Positions 44,408 through 53,297 of a DNA stretch of 64,000 nt are shown here, piece by piece. Position 1 is the stretch's first letter. Each line of letters begins with the position of its first letter. The translations under genes and the position numbers were made by a program. The notes below the pieces were generated by a model that saw only the letters and a list, made by a program, of their open reading frames with translations, was not told the DNA's origin and made no database searches. This stretch comes from Oryzisolibacter propanilivorax. Its GTDB lineage: Bacteria > Pseudomonadota > Gammaproteobacteria > Burkholderiales > Burkholderiaceae_C. The DNA lies in the NCBI RefSeq assembly GCF_900103645.1, contig NZ_FNHP01000002.1, positions 310,001 to 374,000 on the forward strand, in the 5' to 3' direction.

Positions 44408-45319
44408 CTATTGGCCGAGTTCACCATCACCGGTGCCCAGAGCGCGCTGCGCGGTTTCCACGAAATGGCTTTTCAGCGGTGATTCAGTTTCCCGGTTCCA
44501 GCACAAATGGACCTCGGCGCCTGTCTCCAGCGGCTCGGCCAATGCCCTGAACGTCAGGTTTTCCATATGGATCCGCATGCAGGTCTCCGGGACCAGGGCC
44601 ACCCCCAGGCCAGCGGCGACCATGGCGACGATGGCGTGGGTCTGTGTGGCGCGCTGCACGAAGCGGGGCGTGATGCGCGCCTGACGCAGCGCCTCTTCCA
44701 CCATGCCGTTGAAATAGGGAGCGTGGCGCAGGTCAAACCCGATGAAGGGTGCGCCATCGCAATCCGCCAGGGAGATGCGGGAACTCTGCCCGAAGGGATG
44801 AGACTGCGGCAGGGCCAGCACCAGTGGCTCACGCAGCAGGCACAGCGAACGTAGCGGCGCCTTGATGGGCACCGGGCGCAGCACGCCCAGATCAATGCGC
44901 TGCTGGCGCAGGGCCATCACCTGCTCGGTGGAGACCATCTCCAGCAGCTCCAGTTCAACCAAGGGATAGCTTTCGTGGAAAGCCCCGATCACCTCGGGCA
45001 CCACCTTGTAGGCCGACGCGGCGGTGTAGCCGATGCGCAGCACGCCGTGGTAGCCCTTGCCGGCCGCCTGGGTGGACACGACGGCGTCCTCCAGCTCGCC
45101 CAGGATGAGCAGCGCCTTGTCCAGCAGCACGCGCCCGGCGGCCGTGAGCTCCACGGAGCGCTGGGTGCGAATGAACAGCGGCGTGCCCATGCGCTCTTCC
45201 AACTGCCGGATGCTGATGGACAGCGGTGGCTGCGAGATATTGAGCCGGCGGGCGGCGCGCCCGAAGTGCAGCTCCTGCGCCACGGCCACGAAATGCCGCA
45301 AGGACCGGGTCTCCAGCAT
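44408..45319 (-). CDS. LysR-type regulator of the adjacent catabolic operon
   Basis: A 303-aa LTTR with an N-terminal winged helix-turn-helix ([38 protein letters not shown]) and an effector-binding domain of two Rossmann-like lobes ([20 protein letters not shown] and [13 protein letters not shown]). It is divergently transcribed from the HisD-like operon, with 136 bp between starts containing two short palindromes, the standard arrangement for LysR control of a neighbouring operon. The expected inducer is the operon's substrate or an intermediate, which is not known. Confidence 0.88.
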   Translation of the reverse strand: MLETRSLRHFVAVAQELHFGRAARRLNISQPPLSISIRQLEERMGTPLFIRTQRSVELTAAGRVLLDKALLILGELEDAVVSTQAAGKGYHGVLRIGYTAASAYKVVPEVIGAFHESYPLVELELLEMVSTEQVMALRQQRIDLGVLRPVPIKAPLRSLCLLREPLVLALPQSHPFGQSSRISLADCDGAPFIGFDLRHAPYFNGMVEEALRQARITPRFVQRATQTHAIVAMVAAGLGVALVPETCMRIHMENLTFRALAEPLETGAEVHLCWNRETESPLKSHFVETAQRALGTGDGELGQ

Positions 45320-45327
45320 TGATATCT

Positions 45328-45362
45328 TTTTCGAAAAATTAAGACGCCAATTTTATATTGGA
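45328..45362. promoter_or_regulatory. Palindromes in the LysR/catabolic-operon intergenic region
   Basis: Two AT-rich dyads stand out in otherwise GC-rich DNA: TTTTTCGAAAAA (45328-45339) and CCAAT-TTTAT-ATTGG (45348-45362). Both lie 9-43 bp upstream of the LysR start and 94-128 bp upstream of the operon start. They are candidates for LysR recognition and activation sites. Confidence 0.5.
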
Positions 45363-45455
45363 CGAATATTTTCAGCCTTCCTACATTGCCTTCCCTGTGG
45401 GCAGTGCATCTGCCCAGGATTTCCCGGAATACACGCACTTACCAAGGGCAAGGGC

Positions 45456-46778
45456 ATGACGATCAGATATTTGAAGGAAGGCCAGGACGCGCAGGCACTG
45501 GCGGCGGCCGACGCCAAGGTCCGCAGCACGGTGGAAACCATCCTCGCCGACATCGGCCAGCGCGGCGATATGGCGGTGCGCGAGCTGTCGCGCACGTTCG
45601 ACCAGTGGGACCCGGCCGACTTCCGGCTCAGCGACGACCAAATCCAGGCCGCGGTGCGCAGCCTGTCGCCGCGCGAGCTGGAGGACATTCGCTTCGCCCA
45701 GGCGCAGATCCGCAAGTTCGCCCAGGCGCAGCTCGACTCGATGCAGGAGATCGAGATCGAGACCGTGCCGGGCGTGCGCCTGGGGCACAAGCACATCCCG
45801 GTGCAGGCCGTGGGCTGCTACGTACCCGGCGGCAAGTACCCAATGATCGCTTCGGCCCACATGAGCGTGCTGACGGCCAAGGTCGCCGGCGTGCCGCGCG
45901 TGGCCGCTACCGCTCCCACCTACAAGGGGCAGCCGCACCCGGCCATCGTGGCCGCCATGCACTTGGCCGGCGCCGATGAGATCTACACCCTGGGCGGCGT
46001 GCAGGCCGTGGGCGCGCTGGCCCTGGGCACTGAGTCCATCCGGCCAGTGGACATGCTGGTCGGCCCGGGTAACATGTTTGTCGCCGAGGCCAAGCGCCAG
46101 CTGTACGGCCGCGTCGGCATTGATCTGTTCGCCGGACCAACCGAGACGCTGGTGATCGCCGACGACAGCGCCGATGCCGAGATGTGCGCGGTCGACCTGC
46201 TGGGCCAAGCCGAGCACGGGCCGACCTCGCCGTCGGTGCTGCTGACCACGTCCGAGCCGCTGGCGCGCGGCACCCTGGCCGCCATCGAGGAGCAGCTGCA
46301 GCGCCTGCCCACCGCCGAGGTGGCGCGCGCCTCGTGGGCCGCGCACGGCGCGGTGATCGTCTGCGACACGCTCGAGGAGATGCTGGCGAAGGCCGACGAG
46401 CTGGCCTACGAGCACGTGCAGGTGCTCACGCGCGACCCGGACTACTTCCTGCAGCACATGCGCAACTACGGCGCGCTCTTCCTGGGCCCGCGCACCAACG
46501 TGGCCTATGGCGACAAGGTCATCGGCACCAACCACACCCTGCCTACCAACCGCAACGCGCGCTACACGGGCGGCCTGTGGGTGGGCAAGTTCCTCAAGAC
46601 CTGCACCTACCAGCGCGTGCTGACCGACGAGGCTTCGGCCCTGATCGGTGAGTACTGCTCGCGCCTGTGCCACATGGAACAGTTCGCCGGCCACGGCGAG
46701 CAGGCGAACCTGCGCGTGCGCCGCTATGGCACGCGCGCCGAGGTGCCGTGGTACCAGCCCGTGGCGGCCCTGGACTGA
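45456..46778 (+). CDS. HisD/HpsN-like NAD-dependent polyol/alcohol dehydrogenase
   Basis: A 440-aa protein of the histidinol dehydrogenase family, closest in type to sulfopropanediol 3-dehydrogenase (HpsN), which oxidises a primary alcohol to the acid in two NAD-dependent steps. Zinc ligands Q251 and H254 (GQAEHGP) and H413 (AGHGEQAN) and the catalytic pair E319-H320 (AYEHVQ) are visible. It is first in a catabolic operon and not near other histidine genes. No sulfolyase or sulfite genes are present, so DHPS is not the obvious substrate. I infer oxidation of a sugar alcohol or related diol to an aldonate-like acid. Confidence 0.82.
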   Translation: MTIRYLKEGQDAQALAAADAKVRSTVETILADIGQRGDMAVRELSRTFDQWDPADFRLSDDQIQAAVRSLSPRELEDIRFAQAQIRKFAQAQLDSMQEIEIETVPGVRLGHKHIPVQAVGCYVPGGKYPMIASAHMSVLTAKVAGVPRVAATAPTYKGQPHPAIVAAMHLAGADEIYTLGGVQAVGALALGTESIRPVDMLVGPGNMFVAEAKRQLYGRVGIDLFAGPTETLVIADDSADAEMCAVDLLGQAEHGPTSPSVLLTTSEPLARGTLAAIEEQLQRLPTAEVARASWAAHGAVIVCDTLEEMLAKADELAYEHVQVLTRDPDYFLQHMRNYGALFLGPRTNVAYGDKVIGTNHTLPTNRNARYTGGLWVGKFLKTCTYQRVLTDEASALIGEYCSRLCHMEQFAGHGEQANLRVRRYGTRAEVPWYQPVAALD

Positions 46779-46786
46779 GCGGCGCC

Positions 46787-47551
46787 ATGGCCACGTTGAC
46801 GATGCCCAGCTGGCGCCTGGACGGGCGCCGCGCACTGGTCACCGGCGCCAGCCGGGGCATTGGCCTGGCGGCGGCGCACGCGCTGGCGCAAGCCGGCGCC
46901 GAGGTGGTGCTGGCCGCGCGCGGCGCCGACGACCTGCAGGCCGCGTGCGCCGGCATCCGCGCGGCCGGCGGCCGGGCCGAGGCCTGGGTGCTGGACGTGT
47001 GCGACACCGCCGCCGTGCGCGAGGGCCTGCAGCGGCTGGCGCCCTGCCAGATCCTGGTGAACAACGCCGGCACCAACCGCCCGCGCCACGTGCTGGACGT
47101 CAGCGACGAGGACCTGGATGCGCTGCTGGCGCTCAACCTGCGCTCGACCTACGTCGTGGCCCGGGAGTTCGCCCGGGCGCTGGTGGCGGCCGGGCTGCCG
47201 GGCAGCGTGATCAACGTGTCCTCGCAGATGGGCCATGTGGGCAGCCCCGGCCGCTCGGTGTACTGCGCGACCAAGCACGGCATGGAGGGCATGACCAAGG
47301 CGCTGGCCTGCGACCTGGGGCCCCACGGCATCCGCGTCAACACCCTGTGTCCAACGTTCGTGGAGACCGACATGACGCGCGACATGCTGCGCGACGACGC
47401 CTTTCGCGAGTTCGTCATGGGCCACATCGTCCTGGGCCGCCTGGCACGCCTGCAGGACCTGATGGGGCCTGTCGTGTTCCTGGCCAGCGACGCCTCGGCC
47501 ATGGTGACCGGCACCGCCCTGCTCGTCGATGGCGGGTGGACCGCCTCCTGA
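46787..47551 (+). CDS. Short-chain dehydrogenase/reductase of the catabolic operon
   Basis: A 254-aa classical SDR: VTGASRGIGLAA cofactor loop, NNAGTN, catalytic serine in INVSSQMG, YCATK (Tyr-x3-Lys), and LCPTFVETDM. It starts 8 bp after the HisD-like gene. In sugar-acid routes such SDRs interconvert hydroxyl and keto groups (often for epimerisation). Substrate not determinable. Confidence 0.85.
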   Translation: MATLTMPSWRLDGRRALVTGASRGIGLAAAHALAQAGAEVVLAARGADDLQAACAGIRAAGGRAEAWVLDVCDTAAVREGLQRLAPCQILVNNAGTNRPRHVLDVSDEDLDALLALNLRSTYVVAREFARALVAAGLPGSVINVSSQMGHVGSPGRSVYCATKHGMEGMTKALACDLGPHGIRVNTLCPTFVETDMTRDMLRDDAFREFVMGHIVLGRLARLQDLMGPVVFLASDASAMVTGTALLVDGGWTAS

Positions 47552-47581
47552 TCCCCTTTTTTCCACCAATCCCTGCCTGCC

Positions 47582-48301
47582 ATGAGCCAAGTCCTCCCCT
47601 CCACACTGACCGCGCAACTGACCGACATCCTGACCTCGGTGGACACGCCCACCATCTGCAACGCGCTGGAGATCGTCACCGGCTCGCGCAGCGCCGAGGG
47701 CTTCACACGCGGCACCTTCGTCAGCGCCCACCCGCGCATGCGTCCCATCCTGGGCTTCGCGCGCACGGCCACGCTGCGCACGGCCGTCCCCTACACCGAC
47801 CCGGCCGCCGTGCTCAAGGAGCGGCGCCTGCGCTGGTACGAGCACATCAGCGGCAGCGCGCAGCTGCCCACCATCTCGGTGATGCAGGACATCGATGACG
47901 AGCCCGGCCTGGGCGCGTTCTGGGGCGAGGTGCACAGCAACGTGCTCAAGGGCCTGGGCGTGCGCGGCGTGCTCACCAACGGCGCCATGCGCGACTTCGG
48001 CATGCTCGCCGAGGACTTCCAGATCCTGGCCGGCTGCATATCGCCCAGCCACGGCTTCGCGCAGATCGTGGACATCGCCGTGCCGGTGCAGGTGCATGGC
48101 CTGTCGATCCACGACGGCGACCTGCTGCACGCCGACGCCCACGGCGCCGTGCGCATCGAGCAGGACATGCTGCAGGCGCTGCCGCGCGCCATCGAGGTCA
48201 TCACCGCCCGCGAGCGCCCGCTCATCGAGGCCTCCCGTCGCCCGGGCTTCGGCGTGGCGGACCTGCGCGCCGCCATGCGCGAGGCCGAAGACATCCATTG
48301 A
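47582..48301 (+). CDS. RraA/HMG-aldolase-like lyase
   Basis: A 239-aa protein of the RraA/4-hydroxy-4-methyl-2-oxoglutarate aldolase fold. Conserved features are SVDTPTICNALE at the N-terminus and GVRGVLTNGAMRDFG, where the Arg-Asp pair that binds the substrate carboxylate and metal is retained, but the preceding DG of active aldolases is NG. GFAQIVDIAVPVQVHGLSIHDGDLLHADAHG follows, with the late HADxxG block typical of this family. Likely an aldolase or decarboxylase acting on a 2-oxo acid from the dehydratase. The missing Asp is a caution. Confidence 0.8.
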   Translation: MSQVLPSTLTAQLTDILTSVDTPTICNALEIVTGSRSAEGFTRGTFVSAHPRMRPILGFARTATLRTAVPYTDPAAVLKERRLRWYEHISGSAQLPTISVMQDIDDEPGLGAFWGEVHSNVLKGLGVRGVLTNGAMRDFGMLAEDFQILAGCISPSHGFAQIVDIAVPVQVHGLSIHDGDLLHADAHGAVRIEQDMLQALPRAIEVITARERPLIEASRRPGFGVADLRAAMREAEDIH

Positions 48302-48326
48302 CCCCACAACGAAGGAGACAAGCACC

Positions 48327-49334
48327 ATGCAACAGAACCCGTTTTCCCGCCGCGCCTGGCTGCGCGGCGCCGCAGGCAGCTGCCTGGCCCTGCCCCTTGG
48401 GGCCGGCTGGCTGGGCAGCGCCATGGCGCAGGCCGCAGCCTATCCATCGCGCGCTGTCAAGGCCGTGGTGCCTTATCCAGCGGGAGGCATGAGCGATGTC
48501 TCCAGCCGTGCGGTGCTCGAGCGCCTGTCGCGCGAACTGGGCCAGCCGGTGATCATCGAGAACAAGGCCGGCGCGGCCTCGACCCTGGCCAGCAACTGGT
48601 TCGCCAGCCAAGCGGCCGACGGCTACACGCTCTACGCGGCCCCGGTCTCCATCGTCATCAACCCGCTGCTGCAAAAAAGCGTGGGCTACGAGGCGCGGCG
48701 CGACTTCGTGCCCATCTCGATGATGATCAAGTCGCCTTTCGTGCTACAGGCCAACCCGCAGCTGAACGTCAGCAACATGAAGGAGCTGCTGACGCTGCTG
48801 CGCGCCAACCCCGACAAGTACGCCATTGGCAGCTCGGGGCCTGGCTCGATCAACCACCTCGCGGCCGAGTACTTCATGCGGGCCATGAACGTGAAGATGC
48901 AGGTGGTGCACTACCGCGGTGGCGCTCCGGCGGCGCAGGACCTGATGGGCGGCGTCATCCAGCTCATGTTCTCGGCCGCCAACGAGGCCGCCCCGCTGAT
49001 TCGCGCCGGCCGCACCCGCGGCATCGCCGTCACCACGCGCCAGCGCCTGCCCATCCTGCCCGAGCTGCCCACCGTGGAGGAGGCAGCAGGCGTCGAAGGC
49101 TTTGAGGCCGTGTTCTGGCTGGCCCTCATGGCCCCGGCGAAGACGCCCGAGGATGTGCTGGCGCGCCTGCGCAGCGGCATGCAGGCAGTCGGCCAGGACA
49201 AGGCGCTGCGGGACAAGCTGGAAGGCCTGGGGGTGCAGCTGCAGACCTCGACAACGGCTCAGGTGCTGGCGGCCATGGACCGCGACGAAGCCCTGTGGAG
49301 CCGGATCATCCGCGAACAAGGGATCAAGGAATGA
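48327..49334 (+). CDS. Bug/TctC-type tripartite tricarboxylate transport substrate-binding protein 1
   Basis: A 335-aa periplasmic protein: twin-arginine signal (FSRRAWLRGAAG) ending AMAQA, then the Bug fold (PSRAVKAVVPYPAGGMSDVSSR, VIIENKAGAAS, DLMGGVIQLMFSAANEAAP). It binds a small carboxylate for uptake. No TctA/TctB membrane genes are near, so it must share a transporter or serve in sensing. GAAGGAG precedes the ATG; it overlaps the dehydratase by 4 bp. Confidence 0.88.
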   Translation: MQQNPFSRRAWLRGAAGSCLALPLGAGWLGSAMAQAAAYPSRAVKAVVPYPAGGMSDVSSRAVLERLSRELGQPVIIENKAGAASTLASNWFASQAADGYTLYAAPVSIVINPLLQKSVGYEARRDFVPISMMIKSPFVLQANPQLNVSNMKELLTLLRANPDKYAIGSSGPGSINHLAAEYFMRAMNVKMQVVHYRGGAPAAQDLMGGVIQLMFSAANEAAPLIRAGRTRGIAVTTRQRLPILPELPTVEEAAGVEGFEAVFWLALMAPAKTPEDVLARLRSGMQAVGQDKALRDKLEGLGVQLQTSTTAQVLAAMDRDEALWSRIIREQGIKE

Positions 49335-51079
49335 CCACGCCCCGCAAGCCCGTCCGGCGCATGGCGGCCGAAGACCTGCGCAGCCACCGCTGGTTCGGCG
49401 CGCAGGACCTGCGCGCCTTCGGCCACCGCTCGCGCACCATGCAGATCGGCCTGGTCCGGGAGGACTTCGTCGGCAAGCCGGTCATCGGCATCGTCAACAC
49501 CTGGTCCGACATCAACCCCTGCCACACGCACCTGCGCGAGCGGGCCGAGCAGGTCAAACGCGGCGTGTGGCAGGCCGGCGGCTACCCCGTGGAGCTGCCG
49601 GCCATCACGCTGGCCGAAACCATCCAGAAGCCCACCACCATGATGTACCGCAACCTGCTGGCGATGGAGACGGAGGAGCTGCTGCGCTCCTACCCCATCG
49701 ACGGCGTGGTGCTGCTGGGCGGCTGCGACAAGACCACGCCGGCGCTGGTCATGGGCGCGACCAGCATGGGCCTTCCCACCATTTTCCTGCCGGCCGGGCC
49801 AATGCTGACGGCGCGCTGGCGCGGCCAGACGCTGGGCTCGGGCTCGGACCAGTGGAAATTCTGGGACGAGCGCCGCGCGGGCCGCATCACCGCCGAGGAG
49901 CATGCCGAGGTCGAGGGCAGCATCGCCCGCTCGCACGGCACCTGCATGACCATGGGCACGGCTTCCACCATGGCGGCGGTGTGCGAGGCGCTGGGCGTGT
50001 CGCTGCCCGGCTCTTGCAGCATCCCCGCGCCCGACTCGGGCCACATGCGCATGGCCGGTGAGTGCGGCAAGCGCATCGTCGAGATGGTCTGGGAGGACCT
50101 GCGCCTGGAGCACATCCTCACGCCCCAGGCCTTCGACAACGCCGCCACCACGCTGATGGCCAACGGCGGCTCGACCAACGCCCTCATCCACCTGGTGGCC
50201 ATGGCCGGGCGCGCGGGCGTGGACTTCCCGCTGGAGCGCTTCAACGCCATCAGCGCGCGCACGCCGGTGCTGGCCAACGTGCGCCCGGTCGGGCAGGCCT
50301 ATCTGATGGAGGACTTCCACTACGCGGGCGGCCTGCCGGCGCTGCTGGCGCAGCTCAAGGACCTGCTGCACCTGGACAGCCTGAACTGCAACGGCCGCAC
50401 CCTGGGCGAGAACCTCGAAGGCGCGCGCATCTGGAACGAGGACGTGATCCGCACGCGCGACAACCCGGTCAAGGCCGACGGTGGCCTGGTGGTGCTCAAG
50501 GGCAACCTGGCACCCGACGGCGCCGTCATCAAGACCGGCGCCATGGACCCGCGTTACCTGCAGCACACCGGCCCCGCGCTGGTCTTCGACGACTACAACC
50601 ACATGGCCTCGCTGATCGACCGCGACGACCTGGACGTGGATGAGAACACCGTGCTGGTGCTGCGCAACGCCGGCCCGCTGGGCGGCCCCGGCATGCCCGA
50701 GTGGGGCATGATGCCGCTGCCGCGCAAGCTGCTGCTGCGCGGCGTCAAGGACATGGTGCGCATCTCGGACGCACGCATGTCCGGCACCAGCTACGGCACC
50801 TGCGTGCTGCACGTGGCGCCCGAGAGTTGGGTCGGCGGGCCGCTGGCGCTGATCCGCACCGGCGACACCGTCACGCTGGACGTGCCGGCGCAGTTGTTGC
50901 ACGTGCACCTGAGCGACGAAGAGCTGGCCGAGCGCCGCAGCGCCTGGCAGCCACCGCCGCCGCGCTTCGCGCGCGGCTACGGCAAGCTGGTGGTGCAGCA
51001 CATCCAGCAGGCTGACAAGGGCTGCGACTTCGACTTCCTGACCGGCACCGCGCCCACCGCCGAGCCGGAAATCCACTGA
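49331..51079 (+). CDS. IlvD/Edd-family sugar-acid dehydratase ([2Fe-2S])
   Basis: A 582-aa dehydratase. Candidate iron-sulfur ligands are C64 (INPCHTH), C132 (LGGCDKTT) and C205 (HGTCMTMG), the three-cysteine set of the [2Fe-2S] branch (L-arabonate dehydratase type). The catalytic serine is S484 in ARMSGTSYG. The product would be a 2-keto-3-deoxy acid. The ATGA overlap with the binding protein gene couples them. Among IlvD/Edd proteins it looks closer to pentonate dehydratases than to IlvD, but the substrate is unproven. Confidence 0.87.
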   Translation: MTTPRKPVRRMAAEDLRSHRWFGAQDLRAFGHRSRTMQIGLVREDFVGKPVIGIVNTWSDINPCHTHLRERAEQVKRGVWQAGGYPVELPAITLAETIQKPTTMMYRNLLAMETEELLRSYPIDGVVLLGGCDKTTPALVMGATSMGLPTIFLPAGPMLTARWRGQTLGSGSDQWKFWDERRAGRITAEEHAEVEGSIARSHGTCMTMGTASTMAAVCEALGVSLPGSCSIPAPDSGHMRMAGECGKRIVEMVWEDLRLEHILTPQAFDNAATTLMANGGSTNALIHLVAMAGRAGVDFPLERFNAISARTPVLANVRPVGQAYLMEDFHYAGGLPALLAQLKDLLHLDSLNCNGRTLGENLEGARIWNEDVIRTRDNPVKADGGLVVLKGNLAPDGAVIKTGAMDPRYLQHTGPALVFDDYNHMASLIDRDDLDVDENTVLVLRNAGPLGGPGMPEWGMMPLPRKLLLRGVKDMVRISDARMSGTSYGTCVLHVAPESWVGGPLALIRTGDTVTLDVPAQLLHVHLSDEELAERRSAWQPPPPRFARGYGKLVVQHIQQADKGCDFDFLTGTAPTAEPEIH

Positions 51080-51092
51080 CAACGCCTCCACC

Positions 51093-52055
51093 ATGCCCCA
51101 CCTGCTGATTGCCAGGACCGTGCACGAAGACGGCCTGCGCCTGCTGCGCGAGCGCAGCGACTGGACCTTTACCTGCCTGGACAATGCCCCCGACCAGGAA
51201 TTTGCCGAGCACCTGCCGCAGGCCGACGCCGTGGTGCTGCGCTACCGTCCGCTGGGACGCGCGCACGTGGAGCAGGCCCCGCGCCTGCGCTGCGTCTCGC
51301 GCCATGGGGTGGGCTACGACAGCGTGGATACCGCGGCGCTGCGCGAGCGCGGCATCGCGCTCGCCATCACGCCCAACGCCAACGCATCAGCCGTGGCCGA
51401 GCACGCCATGGCGCTGCTGCTGGCTGTGGCACGGCGCATTCCGCAGTGCCACGCCAGCGTGGCCGCCGGCCAGTGGGCGCAGGGCATCGGCGCGCAGCCG
51501 TTCTTCGAGCTGGAGGGCAAGCAGGCGCTGGTCGTCGGCGCAGGCCGCATCGGCCGCGCCATGGCCACGCGGCTGCAAGGCTTTGGCATGGCGGTGCGAT
51601 GCTTCGACCCCTTGCTGCCCGCCGGCGCGCCCCTGCCGGCGGGCTGCGAGCGCGCCGAGGCGCTGGCGCCGGCGCTGGCCGAGGCCGACGTGGTCAGCCT
51701 GCATGTGCCGGCCACGCCAGCCACGCTTGGCCTGGTGGACCCGCTGGCCTGCAAGCGCGGGGCGATCCTGTTGAACACGGCGCGTGGCGGCGTCGTGGAC
51801 ATGCAGCGCCTGCACACGGCGCTGCGCACCGGGCACCTGTATGGCGCGGGTACGGACGTGTTCGACACCGAGCCCGTGCCCGCGGGCCATCCGCTGCTGG
51901 CCGAGCCGGCGCTGGTGGCCACGCCCCACGTAGCCTCGCTCAGCGATGGCGCGCTGCGGCGCATGGCGCAGGAGTCGGTGCAGAACGTGCTGGATTTCTT
52001 CGACGGCAGGCTGCAGACCGGGGCCGCGGTCGACCTGCGGGCAGGCGCCGCATGA
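51093..52055 (+). CDS. D-isomer-specific 2-hydroxyacid dehydrogenase
   Basis: A 320-aa dehydrogenase. NAD-binding motif VVGAGRIGRAMATR (about residues 147-160), catalytic R231 (NTARGG), E260 (DTEP) and H279 (TPHVAS) are all intact. It reversibly reduces a 2-oxo acid such as hydroxypyruvate or glyoxylate, so it could remove a product of the lyase step. Begins 13 bp after the dehydratase gene; overlaps the FMN oxidase by 4 bp. Confidence 0.88.
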   Translation: MPHLLIARTVHEDGLRLLRERSDWTFTCLDNAPDQEFAEHLPQADAVVLRYRPLGRAHVEQAPRLRCVSRHGVGYDSVDTAALRERGIALAITPNANASAVAEHAMALLLAVARRIPQCHASVAAGQWAQGIGAQPFFELEGKQALVVGAGRIGRAMATRLQGFGMAVRCFDPLLPAGAPLPAGCERAEALAPALAEADVVSLHVPATPATLGLVDPLACKRGAILLNTARGGVVDMQRLHTALRTGHLYGAGTDVFDTEPVPAGHPLLAEPALVATPHVASLSDGALRRMAQESVQNVLDFFDGRLQTGAAVDLRAGAA

Positions 52056-53278
52056 GCATGCTGCTGTCCACCGCCGACTACGAGCGCGCCGCGCGCCGCC
52101 GCCTGCCCCGCTGCGTGCACGGCTTCGTGCTGGGCGGCACCGAGGACGGCGCCTCGCTGCGCGAGAACCGCCGCGCCTTCGACGACTGGCAGTTCGTGCC
52201 GCGCGGGCTCAACGACGTCAGCCAGCGCCACACCCGCGCCACGCTGTGGGACACCGAATACGCCATGCCCGTGGGCCTGGCGCCCACCGGCCTGACGGCG
52301 CTGGTGGCGCACGACGGCGATCTGGCGCTGGCGCGCGCGGCCCAGGCGGCGGGCGTGCCCTTCATCATCAGCGGCTCCTCCAGCGTGCCGCTGGAGGAGC
52401 TGATGCAGGCGGCCCCTGGCAGCTGGTACCAGGCTTACTTTCCGGGCGACCGCGAGCGCATCGGGCGCATCGTGCAGCGCCTGCAGGCGGCCCGGGTGCG
52501 GACGCTGGTGGTCACCATGGACACCTGCGTCGCCGCCAACCGCGAGAACAATGCGCGGCTGCACTTCAACATCCCGTTCCGGCTCACGCCGCGCCTGCTG
52601 CTGGACGGCGCGCTGCACCCGCGCTGGAGCCTGGGCGTGCTCCTGCGCTCGCTGGCCACGCGCGGCGTGCCGCGCTTTGCCAACCTGTACGAGGAAATCG
52701 GCACGCCCATCACGGTCGAGCCCCCGCAGGGCTTTCGCACCGGCCGCGACCAGCTCACCTGGGACGACATGGCCTGGCTGCGCCAGCGCTGGGACGGACG
52801 GCTGGTGATCAAGGGCGTGCTGCACCCGCAGGACGCGCAGCGGGCGCTGGACATCGGCGCCGACGCGCTGATCGTCTCCAACCACGGCGGGCGGCAGCTG
52901 GACGGCACCGTCGCCCCGCTACACGCCCTGCCAGCCATCGCCCAGGCGGTGGGCCACGCCCTGCCCATCCTGCTGGACGGGGGCGTACGCCGCGGCACCG
53001 ACGTGCTCAAGGCCCTGGCCCTGGGTGCGCGCTTCGTCTTCGTGGGCCGCCCGACGCTGTGCGGCCTGGCCGTGGGCGGCGTGGAGGGCGTGCGCGACGT
53101 GCTGGCGCTGCTGCAGCAGGAAATCGACCGCGATCTGGCGCTGCTGGGCTGCGCGGCACCCGATGCCGTGCATGCTGGGCTGCTGCGCCCCCACCCCCGG
53201 GCGCAGTGGCCGCACCCGCAGACCTGGCGCCCGGATGCCGGGGATGCCGGCGTCGCACCAGCAACCGGGAATCCATGA
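52052..53278 (+). CDS. FMN-dependent alpha-hydroxy acid dehydrogenase/oxidase
   Basis: A 408-aa TIM-barrel flavoprotein of the glycolate oxidase/lactate dehydrogenase family. The active-site base H278 and R281 lie in SNHGGRQLDG. FIISGSSSVPLEEL and LLDGGVRRGTDVLKALALGA supply FMN phosphate contacts. It lacks a membrane-binding loop as obvious as that of E. coli LldD. It oxidises an L-2-hydroxy acid to the 2-oxo acid; paired with the D-specific enzyme upstream it could invert a stereocentre. About 35 C-terminal residues are extra. Confidence 0.86.
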   Translation: MSMLLSTADYERAARRRLPRCVHGFVLGGTEDGASLRENRRAFDDWQFVPRGLNDVSQRHTRATLWDTEYAMPVGLAPTGLTALVAHDGDLALARAAQAAGVPFIISGSSSVPLEELMQAAPGSWYQAYFPGDRERIGRIVQRLQAARVRTLVVTMDTCVAANRENNARLHFNIPFRLTPRLLLDGALHPRWSLGVLLRSLATRGVPRFANLYEEIGTPITVEPPQGFRTGRDQLTWDDMAWLRQRWDGRLVIKGVLHPQDAQRALDIGADALIVSNHGGRQLDGTVAPLHALPAIAQAVGHALPILLDGGVRRGTDVLKALALGARFVFVGRPTLCGLAVGGVEGVRDVLALLQQEIDRDLALLGCAAPDAVHAGLLRPHPRAQWPHPQTWRPDAGDAGVAPATGNP

Positions 53279-53297
53279 GACCTACAGGAGACACACG

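Noticed and set aside
45456-46778. Annotation as histidine biosynthesis hisD
   Set aside because: No other his genes nearby; the operon context is catabolic with uptake proteins and a LysR regulator, which fits HpsN-like paralogues better.
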